This document shows positions 17,135-25,840 of a stretch of DNA of 56,322 bases, piece after piece. Source of the DNA: Erythrobacter sp. (lineage in GTDB: Bacteria > Pseudomonadota > Alphaproteobacteria > Sphingomonadales > Sphingomonadaceae); contig NZOF01000159.1 of the NCBI GenBank assembly GCA_002695185.1, forward strand, positions 1-56,322, read 5' to 3'. Below the pieces are notes generated by a model that worked only from the letters and a program-made list of their open reading frames with translations, did no database searches and was not told the origin of the DNA. The first letter of the stretch is position 1, and every line of letters begins with the position of its first letter. Both the position numbers and the translations under genes were made by a program.

Positions 17135-18455
17135 CGAAGAACCACCTTCGCGTCACCGTTCGGTACCATCCTCCCGCATCGGACGATTAGGTGGCTTCAC
17201 GCGCCTAGCCGGAGGTGTGGCAGGCGGCATGTTGAGCGAAGGGGCACGGCGCCTCGCGAGTGGAGAACGTCCGAGGCTCGATCAATTGCTATTAACGCCA
17301 GCAAATGCCCGACGGCTTACCGACCGGCTCGCGCATCTGAGAGGGGCCGCCATGAAGCTGGGCCAGATGATTTCGATGGACGCTGGTGATCTGCTGCCAC
17401 CGGAACTCTCCGACATCCTTTCCCGCCTCCGCGACCGCGCCGATTTCATGCCGCCGCGTCAGCTGGACAAGGTTTTGCAACAGGAATGGGGTGCGGACTG
17501 GCGCCGCCAATTTCGCCGGTTCGAGCCAAGACCCATCGCCGCGGCTTCTATTGGCCAAGTCCATCGAGCCTTGACGCCCGATGGCCGGACCCTTGCGATC
17601 AAAGTCCAATATCCCGGTGTGGCGCAAAGCATCGATTCCGATGTCGACAATGTAGCTGCCCTCCTGAAGCTCACAGGGCTGCTTCCTCCCGAACTCGATA
17701 TAGCTCCCCTACTCGCAGCCGCAAAAGACCAGTTGCACGAGGAAGCCGATTACGAGCGCGAGGGGCAGATGATGGCCCGCTTTGGCAATTTGCTGGCGAC
17801 CCAGCCGCAGTTTGTGGTTCCCACGCTTGATGCTGATCTTACCACGCCGCGCGTTCTGGCGATGAGTTATGAGGAAGGCTCGCCGATCGAGGCGCTAGCG
17901 GAATCAGGACAGGAAACCCGTGACGAGGTTTTTTCGCATCTCGTGGAATTGGTCGCGCGCGAGTTGTTCGAAGCGCAGCTGATGCAGACAGACCCGAACT
18001 TCGCGAATTACCGCTGGCAGGCTTCGACAGGCCGTATAGTTCTCCTCGATTTCGGCGCAGCTCGTGAAGTGTCCAACGCTATCTCGCAGGATTATCGGCG
18101 CCTCCTGTCCGCGGGCCTGGCAGAAGATCGCGAAGACGTAATGACCGCCGCAATCGAAGCAGGTTTCGTTAATCCGCGTGCACTTGATCGTCATCCAGAA
18201 GCCATGCGAAAAGCCGTGGACATTGCGGTAACCCAGATGGCCAGGCCTGAGCCCCTGGACTTCGGCGACCGGGCTTTCGTGCCCGAAATTCGCGAAACGG
18301 TCATGCCCATCGCCCAGGATCGCGATAGCTGGCACTTACCCCCTGCAGAAACGCTGTTCGTGCAGCGCAAAATCAGCGGTACAGCTCTGTTGGGAGCAAG
18401 GCTGAAAGCGCGGGTGGATGTGCGCGGCATAGTTCAGCGTATTCTGGATCAGTAA
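17127..18455 (+). CDS. ABC1/UbiB (AarF) family atypical kinase-like protein
   Basis: 442 residues. It contains the family's N-terminal KxGQ motif (RGAAMKLGQMISMD, about residue 78) that folds over the active site, the alanine-rich nucleotide loop (AAASIGQVHRA), the lysine strand (LAIKVQYPGV), and the Asp-Phe-Gly element LLDFGAARE near residue 310. The catalytic-loop segment is QTDPNFANYRW, where the family has Q-x-D-x-H-P-G-N; here H-P-G is replaced, yet D and N remain. UbiB members support coenzyme Q metabolism and membrane lipid handling. The start overlaps the phosphatase gene, and the fructosamine kinase begins 2 bases after its stop. It resembles the shorter ABC1 branch (no C-terminal membrane helices), so it need not be the ubiquinone-pathway UbiB itself. 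Confidence 0.85.
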   Translation: MADEEPPSRHRSVPSSRIGRLGGFTRLAGGVAGGMLSEGARRLASGERPRLDQLLLTPANARRLTDRLAHLRGAAMKLGQMISMDAGDLLPPELSDILSRLRDRADFMPPRQLDKVLQQEWGADWRRQFRRFEPRPIAAASIGQVHRALTPDGRTLAIKVQYPGVAQSIDSDVDNVAALLKLTGLLPPELDIAPLLAAAKDQLHEEADYEREGQMMARFGNLLATQPQFVVPTLDADLTTPRVLAMSYEEGSPIEALAESGQETRDEVFSHLVELVARELFEAQLMQTDPNFANYRWQASTGRIVLLDFGAAREVSNAISQDYRRLLSAGLAEDREDVMTAAIEAGFVNPRALDRHPEAMRKAVDIAVTQMARPEPLDFGDRAFVPEIRETVMPIAQDRDSWHLPPAETLFVQRKISGTALLGARLKARVDVRGIVQRILDQ

Positions 18456-18457
18456 GG

Positions 18458-19267
18458 GTGAACGATGCGGTCCACAGAGTTGCACAGCGCCTCACCGGCT
18501 CTGACGTTCTCGCTATCAATCGATATCCCGGTGGTGATATATCGGGCGCTAGTGAAGTCCGTCTGGCCGACGGTAGAGTGCTGGTTGCGAAACACGGCCC
18601 CGTGGTCGATATCGAAGGCCGTATGCTTCAAGCGATGAGCGCAAGCTCCGCGCCAGTACCCGATGTGCTGGGCTGCGAAGATGATGTCTTGCTCATCGAA
18701 TGCCTCCCTGACGATGGGCCGCTTTCTAGGGAAGCCTGGTCGGCACTTGCCAGAGCGCTAACCTCTCTACAGGAGATAACGGGCGATACGTATGGCTGGG
18801 CGGAGGATTACGCCCTTCGCCATGTCACTGTGGCGAATGCCAACTCGAGAGAATGGCCATCGTTCTGGGCAGAAAATCGCCTTTTATGCCATGCGGCTCA
18901 TCTGGATGGAGCGACTGGTAAGAGGCTGGAAGCACTGTCATCGAAACTCAAAGACATCTTGCCTGACAAACCCCGCCCGGCATTGCTCCACGGCGATATG
19001 TGGGGCGGAAATGTGCTGGTTTCGAGTAACCGTATCAGCGGGCTAATCGATCCCTGTGCCTATCATGGTCATGCCGAGGTCGATGTCGCCACCCTCACGG
19101 TTTTCGACAGTCCCACACCAGAATTTTTCGAAGCGATGCAGTTGGAAACTGGGTGGCAGGAACGCCAGCCCGTTTACCGCTTGTGGACCTGGCTCTTGCA
19201 CGTGCGCCTGTTCGGCAACGGCTATCTCCCAGCAGTCGAGCGGGAACTTGCTAGCTTGGGATTCTAG
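18458..19267 (+). CDS. Fructosamine kinase family protein
   Basis: 269 residues, GTG start two bases after the kinase-like gene. The aminoglycoside-phosphotransferase-like fold is shown by LLHGDMWGGNVL (catalytic Asp and Asn, near residue 180) and LIDPCAYHGHAEVDVATL (metal-binding Asp, family-typical Y-x-x-x-x-E-x-D). The N-terminal G-loop-like region is GGDISGASEVRLADGR with the lysine in VLVAKHG. Family members phosphorylate sugars attached to protein amines (fructosamines in animals, ribulosamines/erythrulosamines in many bacteria), which makes the adduct unstable and repairs the protein. The gene ends a coupled three-gene run with an LMW-PTP. Its last 4 bases overlap the convergent gene at 19264. 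Confidence 0.9.
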   Translation: MNDAVHRVAQRLTGSDVLAINRYPGGDISGASEVRLADGRVLVAKHGPVVDIEGRMLQAMSASSAPVPDVLGCEDDVLLIECLPDDGPLSREAWSALARALTSLQEITGDTYGWAEDYALRHVTVANANSREWPSFWAENRLLCHAAHLDGATGKRLEALSSKLKDILPDKPRPALLHGDMWGGNVLVSSNRISGLIDPCAYHGHAEVDVATLTVFDSPTPEFFEAMQLETGWQERQPVYRLWTWLLHVRLFGNGYLPAVERELASLGF

Positions 19268-19839
19268 AGCCCCTTACGCCCGAACCCACCGCGACGCATC
19301 TGCGGCGCTGGCCCATGGCCAATGCCACTGGCGGAGCGTCCATCGGGCAATGTGCCCGCAAGGTCTTGCTGACGAGCGACCTGTTGCGGAACTGCCTCCT
19401 GCTGTTCCAGATGGTCGACGATCTGATCAAGCAACCGTTCGATCGGTCGATGCTGTCGCGCAAGCAAGCGCTCTGTTATGCTGGCATAACCAAGTGGTGA
19501 AAACCGGCCTCTAATCTTCAGGAAGCGGTTCGTGGCTATCCAGTTGTAGGTTTGCTTTTCGATCTCGATACCGGTCACCTCTTCCCACGGCAGCCGAACA
19601 GCGCCCAGCATACCGTAAAAAGTCACGAAATTGCGGTCATACTCGAGCACCACGCAGCCACCCATGAAGTAGCGCACCATCATAAAGAGACCGAAGAGCC
19701 CGGTGATGGCAAGGATTGCCCCGGCAAAAGCAACCTTCCCATGAGATACACCCCATAAACAAACGCCAACGATGAGAAGGCCCAACAGGGCAAGGCCCAA
19801 CCCGATGAGGCGGCCCATGGAATAGTGAACAGTCTGCAT
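19264..19839 (-). CDS. Two-helix membrane protein with PH-like domain, unknown function
   Basis: 191 residues. Two hydrophobic helices lie near the N-terminus (about 9-30 and 35-56). They are followed by a compact segment with CVVLEYDRNFVTFYGMLGAVRLPWEEVTGIEIEKQ, read in parts, which looks like the bacterial PH-like domain attached to membrane helices. The last 70 residues are glutamine/arginine/glycine rich and probably disordered. No enzyme motif is present. It is convergent with the fructosamine kinase (4-base overlap) and upstream of recG on the same strand, but 57 bases separate it from recG's stop. The role is not known. Confidence 0.65.
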   Translation of the reverse strand: MQTVHYSMGRLIGLGLALLGLLIVGVCLWGVSHGKVAFAGAILAITGLFGLFMMVRYFMGGCVVLEYDRNFVTFYGMLGAVRLPWEEVTGIEIEKQTYNWIATNRFLKIRGRFSPLGYASITERLLARQHRPIERLLDQIVDHLEQQEAVPQQVARQQDLAGTLPDGRSASGIGHGPAPQMRRGGFGRKGL

Positions 19840-19895
19840 GAATTCCCCCGTTTCCCTATCCAGTTTACGAGCGAATTCTTAGCGATTTGCTTACT

Positions 19896-21959
19896 CTAGC
19901 CCCCGCGCAGCGTCTTGACGCCGAAGTCGCGTTCAAAAAGATACAAGAGCGTGCGCGCCGCCTCCCCGCGCTTGCCTTCCAGCCCGCCATCTCGTTCCAT
20001 CAGAACTCTGGCATCGTCATGCGCCTTTGGTAGCAATTCGGTGATCTGCTCGAAGCTCGCCACATTGAACGGCGTATCGCCAGACTGCCGCGTGCCAAGG
20101 ACTTCACCGCCGCCGCGTAGCTTCAGATCTTCTTCTGCCAGCAGGAAACCATCTTGGCTCTCGCGCATCAGGGCGAGCCTTTTTTGAGCGGTGTCGGAAA
20201 GTGTTTCCCCATGAAGCAAGACGCAATAGCTTTTCTCGCTCCCACGCCCCACGCGTCCTCGTAGCTGGTGGAGTTGGGCGAGGCCGAAGCGTTCGGCCTG
20301 CTCGATCACCATGAGCGTGGCATTGGGCACGTCGACCCCGACTTCGATTACCGTGGTTGCGACCAGCAGCCGCGCATCCCCGCGCGCAAAACGCTCCATC
20401 GCGGCGTCCTTTTGGTCGGGAGCCAATTGGCCGTGGACCATCACTACGTCGTCGCCGAACCGCTCTCTCAGTGAGGCATAGCGCGCCTCAGCAGCGGCAA
20501 TCTCTTCCGGTCCGTCAATCTCACGGACCATCGGACATACCCAGAACGCCTGGCGACCTTCGGCGAATTGGGCTGCGAGCCGTTCGACAAGGGCAGGAAT
20601 GCGGTCCTGCCCCATCACCACTGTGTCGATGGCCTGCCTGCCTGGCGGAAGTTCATCGAGCTTGCTGACGTCGAGCTCGCCATACTGAGCCAAGGTCAAG
20701 GTTCGCGGAATTGGGGTTGCAGTCATCGCAAGGACATGCGGAGCGCGCTTGCCCTTGCTTGCCAGCATCAGGCGCTGGCCGACGCCGAAGCGATGCTGTT
20801 CGTCGATAACGACCATCGCAAGATTACGATAGGCAACCTTGTCTTGAAAAATCGCGTGAGTACCCACCACGATGTCGATACTGCCGTCGAGCAATCCCAT
20901 AAGCGTGCTCTCACGCGCTTTGCCTTTGTCACGGCCAGTCAGCAGGGCAACTTGCGCGCCCGTCGGTTCGGCCATGCGGCGCAAGCTTTCGTAATGCTGG
21001 CGAGCGAGGATTTCCGTCGGCGCGAGTAATGCGGCCTGCGCACCTGCCTCGACGGCAATCAGCATCGCTTCCAGCGCAACCACCGTCTTGCCCGCACCGA
21101 CATCACCTTGCAGCAGGCGAAGCATGGGTGCCTCCTGCGCCATATCTCCTTCGATCTCCGCAATCGAGCGCGTCTGTGCACCTGTCAGCGGGAATGGCAG
21201 GTCAAGTTTGCCACGATACCTTCCGTCGCCTTGCAAAGGTTGTCCCCTGCGCCTGCGGTTGTCCGCCCTGACCAGCAGGAGCGCGAGGCTGTTGGCCAGC
21301 AACTCATCGTAGGCCAATCGGTCGCGGGCCGACTTGTCTTCTCCGTTGTGGGCCGCCTTCAGCGCCTCGTGCCATTCGGGCCAGTCGGCTTTGGCAAGCT
21401 GCGTGGGCTCGATCCATTCGGGCAGTTTTGGGAGCTTGGCGAGCGCCTGTTCGACAAGCCCCGCAACGCGTGGTTGAGTCAGACCTTCAGACAAACGATA
21501 AACCGGCTCGCACAGCCGCTGAAGCGTGTCCCCGCCTTCTTCGACCACGTGATCTGGATGAACGATCTGCAGCATGTCGCCGTAGCGTTCGATCTTGCCG
21601 GCCACCCAGCGCGTCTCGCCAACCGGCAACTGCTTCTTCGCGGTATAGGAAGCGCGCCCGAAATAGCTCAAGGCGATGACATTACCCACGCTATCCTGCG
21701 CTAGGACCCGGTATGGGGCCCGGGGATTACGGCTTCCACGATGTTCAGTCACCGTCAGCTTGAGGACGATGTTTTCGCCCTCGCCAGCTTCATCCAGCGT
21801 ATCGACAGGCCGCCGGGATACGAACCGTTCGGGTAAATGATAAGCCAGATCCTTGATGCGCAACAGGCCGAGCCGGGCCAAGGGCTTTTTCAGTTTCGGG
21901 CCGACGCCATCCAGCGTCTCGGTTTCGGCAAAGAGGGGGTTGAGGACTTCGGGCCGCAT
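19896..21959 (-). CDS. recG: ATP-dependent DNA helicase RecG
   Basis: About 687 residues, the full family length. An N-terminal wedge/OB domain is followed by the helicase core. Walker A is GDVGAGKTVVALEA (about residue 275), the DEEH-type box is DEQHRFGVGQR, motif III is TATPIPRTL, and the C-terminal region has the QLRGRVGRG motif VI and the TRG-like tail (LRGGGEVLGTRQSGD). RecG reverses stalled replication forks and processes recombination intermediates. I choose ATG 21959; a GTG three codons upstream (21968) is also possible. It is divergent from sdhE with about 55 bases between. Confidence 0.95.
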   Translation of the reverse strand: MRPEVLNPLFAETETLDGVGPKLKKPLARLGLLRIKDLAYHLPERFVSRRPVDTLDEAGEGENIVLKLTVTEHRGSRNPRAPYRVLAQDSVGNVIALSYFGRASYTAKKQLPVGETRWVAGKIERYGDMLQIVHPDHVVEEGGDTLQRLCEPVYRLSEGLTQPRVAGLVEQALAKLPKLPEWIEPTQLAKADWPEWHEALKAAHNGEDKSARDRLAYDELLANSLALLLVRADNRRRRGQPLQGDGRYRGKLDLPFPLTGAQTRSIAEIEGDMAQEAPMLRLLQGDVGAGKTVVALEAMLIAVEAGAQAALLAPTEILARQHYESLRRMAEPTGAQVALLTGRDKGKARESTLMGLLDGSIDIVVGTHAIFQDKVAYRNLAMVVIDEQHRFGVGQRLMLASKGKRAPHVLAMTATPIPRTLTLAQYGELDVSKLDELPPGRQAIDTVVMGQDRIPALVERLAAQFAEGRQAFWVCPMVREIDGPEEIAAAEARYASLRERFGDDVVMVHGQLAPDQKDAAMERFARGDARLLVATTVIEVGVDVPNATLMVIEQAERFGLAQLHQLRGRVGRGSEKSYCVLLHGETLSDTAQKRLALMRESQDGFLLAEEDLKLRGGGEVLGTRQSGDTPFNVASFEQITELLPKAHDDARVLMERDGGLEGKRGEAARTLLYLFERDFGVKTLRGG

Positions 21960-22014
21960 GCTCGACACCCTATAGCCGCTTGCGCGGGTTTGGCGAGTGC
22001 CCTACCCATGCCCC

Positions 22015-22293
22015 ATGCCCGAAATGCTTACCACCGAAGGTCGCCTCGCACGTTGCAAGTTCCGCAGTTGGCACCGCGGCACGCGCGAAGCCGATTACAT
22101 GATCGGAGGCTTCTTCGACCGGTACCACAAGGATTGGGGCGCCGAAGAACTAGCGTGGTTCGAGGCGCTGCTGGAAGAAGACGATGTGGACATCATGGCA
22201 TGGGCCTTGAAGACCCAGCCGACACCTCCACGTTTCCAAGGCATTCTCATCGAGAAGATGCAGGAATTGGATTACGTCGATATTCCTCGCTAA
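22015..22293 (+). CDS. sdhE: FAD assembly factor SdhE
   Basis: A small, acidic, helical protein of 92 residues of the SdhE/YgfY (DUF339) family. It helps attach FAD covalently to the succinate dehydrogenase flavoprotein. The family signature Arg-Gly-x-x-Glu region appears as RGTREADYMIGGFFDRYH, followed by the acidic helix FEALLEEDDVDIMAWAL. I take ATG 22015 (MPEML) as start; a GTG at 21997 adds six unlikely residues. In sphingomonads it commonly sits between recG and mfd, as here. Confidence 0.85.
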   Translation: MPEMLTTEGRLARCKFRSWHRGTREADYMIGGFFDRYHKDWGAEELAWFEALLEEDDVDIMAWALKTQPTPPRFQGILIEKMQELDYVDIPR

Positions 22294-22348
22294 GCAGTAA
22301 GAACACACATTGACGGGAACGGGGTTGGCGTTACGGCGCTGACCCATA

Positions 22349-25300
22349 ATGCCCGATCTCTCCCGCATCCTGAAAGCCGACAAGCCGCTCACTCTCGCAC
22401 AGGTGGCCCGCGGCGCCCAGCCACTCGTCATGGCGGATCTCGCCCGCGCCGGTACCGGTCGGGCAATTTTTATCGCGCCCGACGATACTGCAATGCGCGC
22501 AGTGGCTGATGCGGCTCAATTCTTTGCGCCTGAACTTGAAGTCATCGAATTTCCTGCCTGGGATTCGCTCCCCTATGATCGCGCCAGCCCTGCCCTCAGC
22601 GTAAGCGCTAAAAGGTTGGCGGCATTGCATCGCCTGCAGACCGGCAAAGCAAAAGCGCAGCTGGTCGTGACCACTGCAAATGCTGTGCTGCAGCGCGTTC
22701 TCACACCGTTCCGCATTCGCGAGAGTGTCCGCGAATTCAAAGCTGGTATCGAAATAGGGCGCGAGAGCCTTTCGCTCCTGTTGCAGAAGCAAGGTTACAG
22801 CCGCACGGATACGGTCATCGACAAAGGCGAATATGCTATTCGCGGCTCGATCGTGGATGTTTTCCCCAGCGGCCTAGATGAAGCGCTGAGGCTTGATTTC
22901 TTCGGCGATGAGCTCGAGAGCCTCCGCAGCTTTGATCCCAATACGCAGATGAGCACTGGCACGCTGGACAACCATTTGCTGTTACCCGCCAGCGAGGCTT
23001 TGCTGGACGAAGAAAGCATCAAACGTTTCAGGACCCGGTATCGTGAAATGTTCGGCGCCAACGCAACACAGGACCCCCTTTACGAGGCCGTGAGCGAAGG
23101 TCGGCGCCTTGCGGGTATGGAACATTGGTTGCCGTTGTTTGAAGATCGACTGGTAACGCTGTTCGATCATTTGGACGACAACGATACGGTCGTCATCGAT
23201 AACGCCTCTCTCGCCGCGGCTGATGAACGTGCCAAGGATATTGGTGATTATTTTGAGCAGCGGAAAGCAGCGAGCGGCCAAGCTAAGGGCAGCTACCGGC
23301 CCCTGAAACCCGAAACACTTTATCTCACGGCGGATGAGTTCAAGTCGGCCTTGGCCAGCGTGCCTGCCCATCGCACTACTGCGTTTGACGAACCGGAAAG
23401 CGATACGGTGATCGATTTCGGCTTCCGTTCGGGCCGTGATTTCGCTCCAGAACGCGCTCGGGGAGATAACGTTTACCCCATTCTTGCCGACCATCTCAAA
23501 GCTTTGGGCAAATCAGGCAAGCGCCCCCTCCTAGCGGCCTATTCAACCGGCAGTCGCGCACGTATCGCATCGATTTTGTCCGAAGCGGGCACTTCAGTGC
23601 AACTTGCAGACAGCTGGCAGGAGGCATTGGGCCTTGCAGCAAAGGGCAAACCGGCGGCCATGGTGTTGCCGCTCGAAGCGAGCTTCGCGAATGACGAGAT
23701 GGAGCTGCTCACCGAGCAGGACATTCTCGGCGACCGCCTCGTCCGGCGCAAAAAGAAGCGCAAGGATGCGGATGCCTTTCTCGCCGAGTTGCAGGCTCTC
23801 TCGGTGGGCGATCTGATCGTTCATACCGAACACGGGATCGGGAAGTATCTTGGCCTCGAACCCGTGACCGTTGGCAAATCGAAACACGATTGCGTTCAGC
23901 TAGAATATAAGGGCGGCGACAAGCTGTTCATTCCGGTCGAGAATATTGATGTGCTCAGCCGGTACGGGTCGTCGGAAGACGCCGTCATGCTTGATCGGCT
24001 TGGCGGCGAAGCGTGGCAGAAACGCAGAGCGCGTCTAAAGGAGCGGATCCGCGAAATTGCCGGCGAACTCATGCAGGTTGCGGCCGAACGCGCGCTCCGC
24101 AAGGCGCCAGTTCTGGAAGTCGATGAACCGACGTACAACCAGTTTCTCGACCGCTTTCAGTATGAAGAGACCGACGACCAGGAACGCGCCATCGAAGATG
24201 TGCTCGGTGACTTGGAAAGCGGCCGGCCAATGGACCGGCTCGTTTGCGGCGATGTCGGTTTTGGCAAGACGGAGGTCGCCCTGCGGGCAGCCTTCGTGGC
24301 GGCAATGAATGGCCAGCAGGTCGCGGTGGTCGCGCCGACCACCCTGCTTGCCCGTCAGCATTACGAGAACTTCAAACAACGCTTCGACGGTTTTCCGCTC
24401 AAGGTTGGCCGACTTTCTCGTCTCGTCGGCAGCAAGGAAGTAAAAGATACTCGTGATGGTTTGACCGGGGGCGACGTTGACATCGTGGTCGGTACCCATG
24501 CCATCCTGTCGAAGCAGACCAAGTTCAAGGATCTTGGCCTGGTTATCGTGGATGAGGAACAGCGCTTCGGCGTCACCCACAAGGAAAAACTCAAGCAGTT
24601 GCGCGCCGATGTTCATATGCTGACGCTGACCGCCACGCCCATTCCGCGTACTCTTCAGATGGCGATGACGGGGCTGCGGGAGCTTTCCACCATCCAGACC
24701 CCACCCGTAGACCGCCTGGCGGTGCGAACCTACGTGATGGAATGGGATGATATGGTCATGCGCGAAGCCTTGCTTCGCGAGCACCATCGCGGAGGGCAGA
24801 GCTTCATCGTCGTGCCTCGCGTATCGGACATGGAAGGCATATCCGACTGGCTTCACGAGAACGTGCCCGAGGTCAAATTCGTTGCCGCTCACGGACAGAT
24901 GAGCGCTGGCGAGATCGAAGAGCGAATGAGCGCTTTCTACGAAGGTAAATACGACGTCCTGCTCGCTACCACCATCGTCGAAAGTGGGCTGGACCTACCC
25001 AGCGCCAATACCATCATTATCCACCGCGCCGATATTTTCGGCCTTGCCCAACTCTATCAGCTACGCGGGCGGGTGGGCCGCTCAAAACTGCGGGCTTATG
25101 CCTACCTGACCTACGAGAAAGATGTCGCCTTGTCCGAGGTAGCGGAAAAGCGTTTGAAAGTGCTGGGCGACCTCGACAGCCTCGGCGCAGGCTTCCAACT
25201 CGCCAGCCACGATCTCGACATTCGCGGCGCCGGCAATCTCTTGGGTGATGAGCAATCGGGCCACATTCGCGAAGTCGGCTTCGAACTCTATCAGTCTATG

Positions 25301-25840
25301 CTGGAAGACGCGATCCTTGCCGCCAAGGCTGGTGAATTGGGCCTGGAAGCGAAGCGCGAAACAGTCAGTCCTCAGATCACGGTTGATGCACCAATCATGA
25401 TACCCGAGGATTATGTGCCCGATCTGGCGGTACGCATGGCGCTCTACCGCCGCTTGAACGATGCCGAAAATCAGGGCGAGATCGAAGCATTGGCTGCGGA
25501 AATGATCGACCGCTTCGGCCCGCTTCCCTCAGCCACCGAGAATTTGGTGCGTCTCATTCAGATCAAGTTGCAAGCGATCGAGGCCAATATTGCCAAGATC
25601 GACGTTGGCGCTGCGGGCACACTCGTGACCTTCCACAACGATGACTTCCCGGATGGGCCAGGACTTGTTGCCTATGTGGACCGCCTCAAGGGCACGGCCA
25701 AGTTGAGGCCCGATATGAAACTGGTCATCAGCCGCGCGTGGAACTCGCCAGAAAGCCGTCTCAACGGTCTGTTCCAGCTTACCAAGGGGCTATCCTCGGT
25801 CGTGCGAAAAGCAAGGAAACAAGAAAGAGCTGCGGCTTAG
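22349..25840 (+). CDS. mfd: Transcription-repair coupling factor Mfd
   Basis: 1163 residues. It has an N-terminal UvrB-like region (WDSLPYDRASPALSVSAKRL). The RNA-polymerase-interacting CarD-like domain follows near residue 500 (HTEHGIGKYLGLE... LEYKGGDKLFIPVENID). The RecG-like translocase comes next: GDVGFGKTEVALRAAF (Walker A, about 635), DEEQRFGV, TATPIPRTLQMAM, and QLRGRVGR. The C-terminal TRCF domain ends the chain. Mfd removes RNA polymerase stalled at lesions and recruits UvrA. It is complete. The last 4 bases overlap the stop of the convergent EAL gene. Confidence 0.97.
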   Translation: MPDLSRILKADKPLTLAQVARGAQPLVMADLARAGTGRAIFIAPDDTAMRAVADAAQFFAPELEVIEFPAWDSLPYDRASPALSVSAKRLAALHRLQTGKAKAQLVVTTANAVLQRVLTPFRIRESVREFKAGIEIGRESLSLLLQKQGYSRTDTVIDKGEYAIRGSIVDVFPSGLDEALRLDFFGDELESLRSFDPNTQMSTGTLDNHLLLPASEALLDEESIKRFRTRYREMFGANATQDPLYEAVSEGRRLAGMEHWLPLFEDRLVTLFDHLDDNDTVVIDNASLAAADERAKDIGDYFEQRKAASGQAKGSYRPLKPETLYLTADEFKSALASVPAHRTTAFDEPESDTVIDFGFRSGRDFAPERARGDNVYPILADHLKALGKSGKRPLLAAYSTGSRARIASILSEAGTSVQLADSWQEALGLAAKGKPAAMVLPLEASFANDEMELLTEQDILGDRLVRRKKKRKDADAFLAELQALSVGDLIVHTEHGIGKYLGLEPVTVGKSKHDCVQLEYKGGDKLFIPVENIDVLSRYGSSEDAVMLDRLGGEAWQKRRARLKERIREIAGELMQVAAERALRKAPVLEVDEPTYNQFLDRFQYEETDDQERAIEDVLGDLESGRPMDRLVCGDVGFGKTEVALRAAFVAAMNGQQVAVVAPTTLLARQHYENFKQRFDGFPLKVGRLSRLVGSKEVKDTRDGLTGGDVDIVVGTHAILSKQTKFKDLGLVIVDEEQRFGVTHKEKLKQLRADVHMLTLTATPIPRTLQMAMTGLRELSTIQTPPVDRLAVRTYVMEWDDMVMREALLREHHRGGQSFIVVPRVSDMEGISDWLHENVPEVKFVAAHGQMSAGEIEERMSAFYEGKYDVLLATTIVESGLDLPSANTIIIHRADIFGLAQLYQLRGRVGRSKLRAYAYLTYEKDVALSEVAEKRLKVLGDLDSLGAGFQLASHDLDIRGAGNLLGDEQSGHIREVGFELYQSMLEDAILAAKAGELGLEAKRETVSPQITVDAPIMIPEDYVPDLAVRMALYRRLNDAENQGEIEALAAEMIDRFGPLPSATENLVRLIQIKLQAIEANIAKIDVGAAGTLVTFHNDDFPDGPGLVAYVDRLKGTAKLRPDMKLVISRAWNSPESRLNGLFQLTKGLSSVVRKARKQERAAA

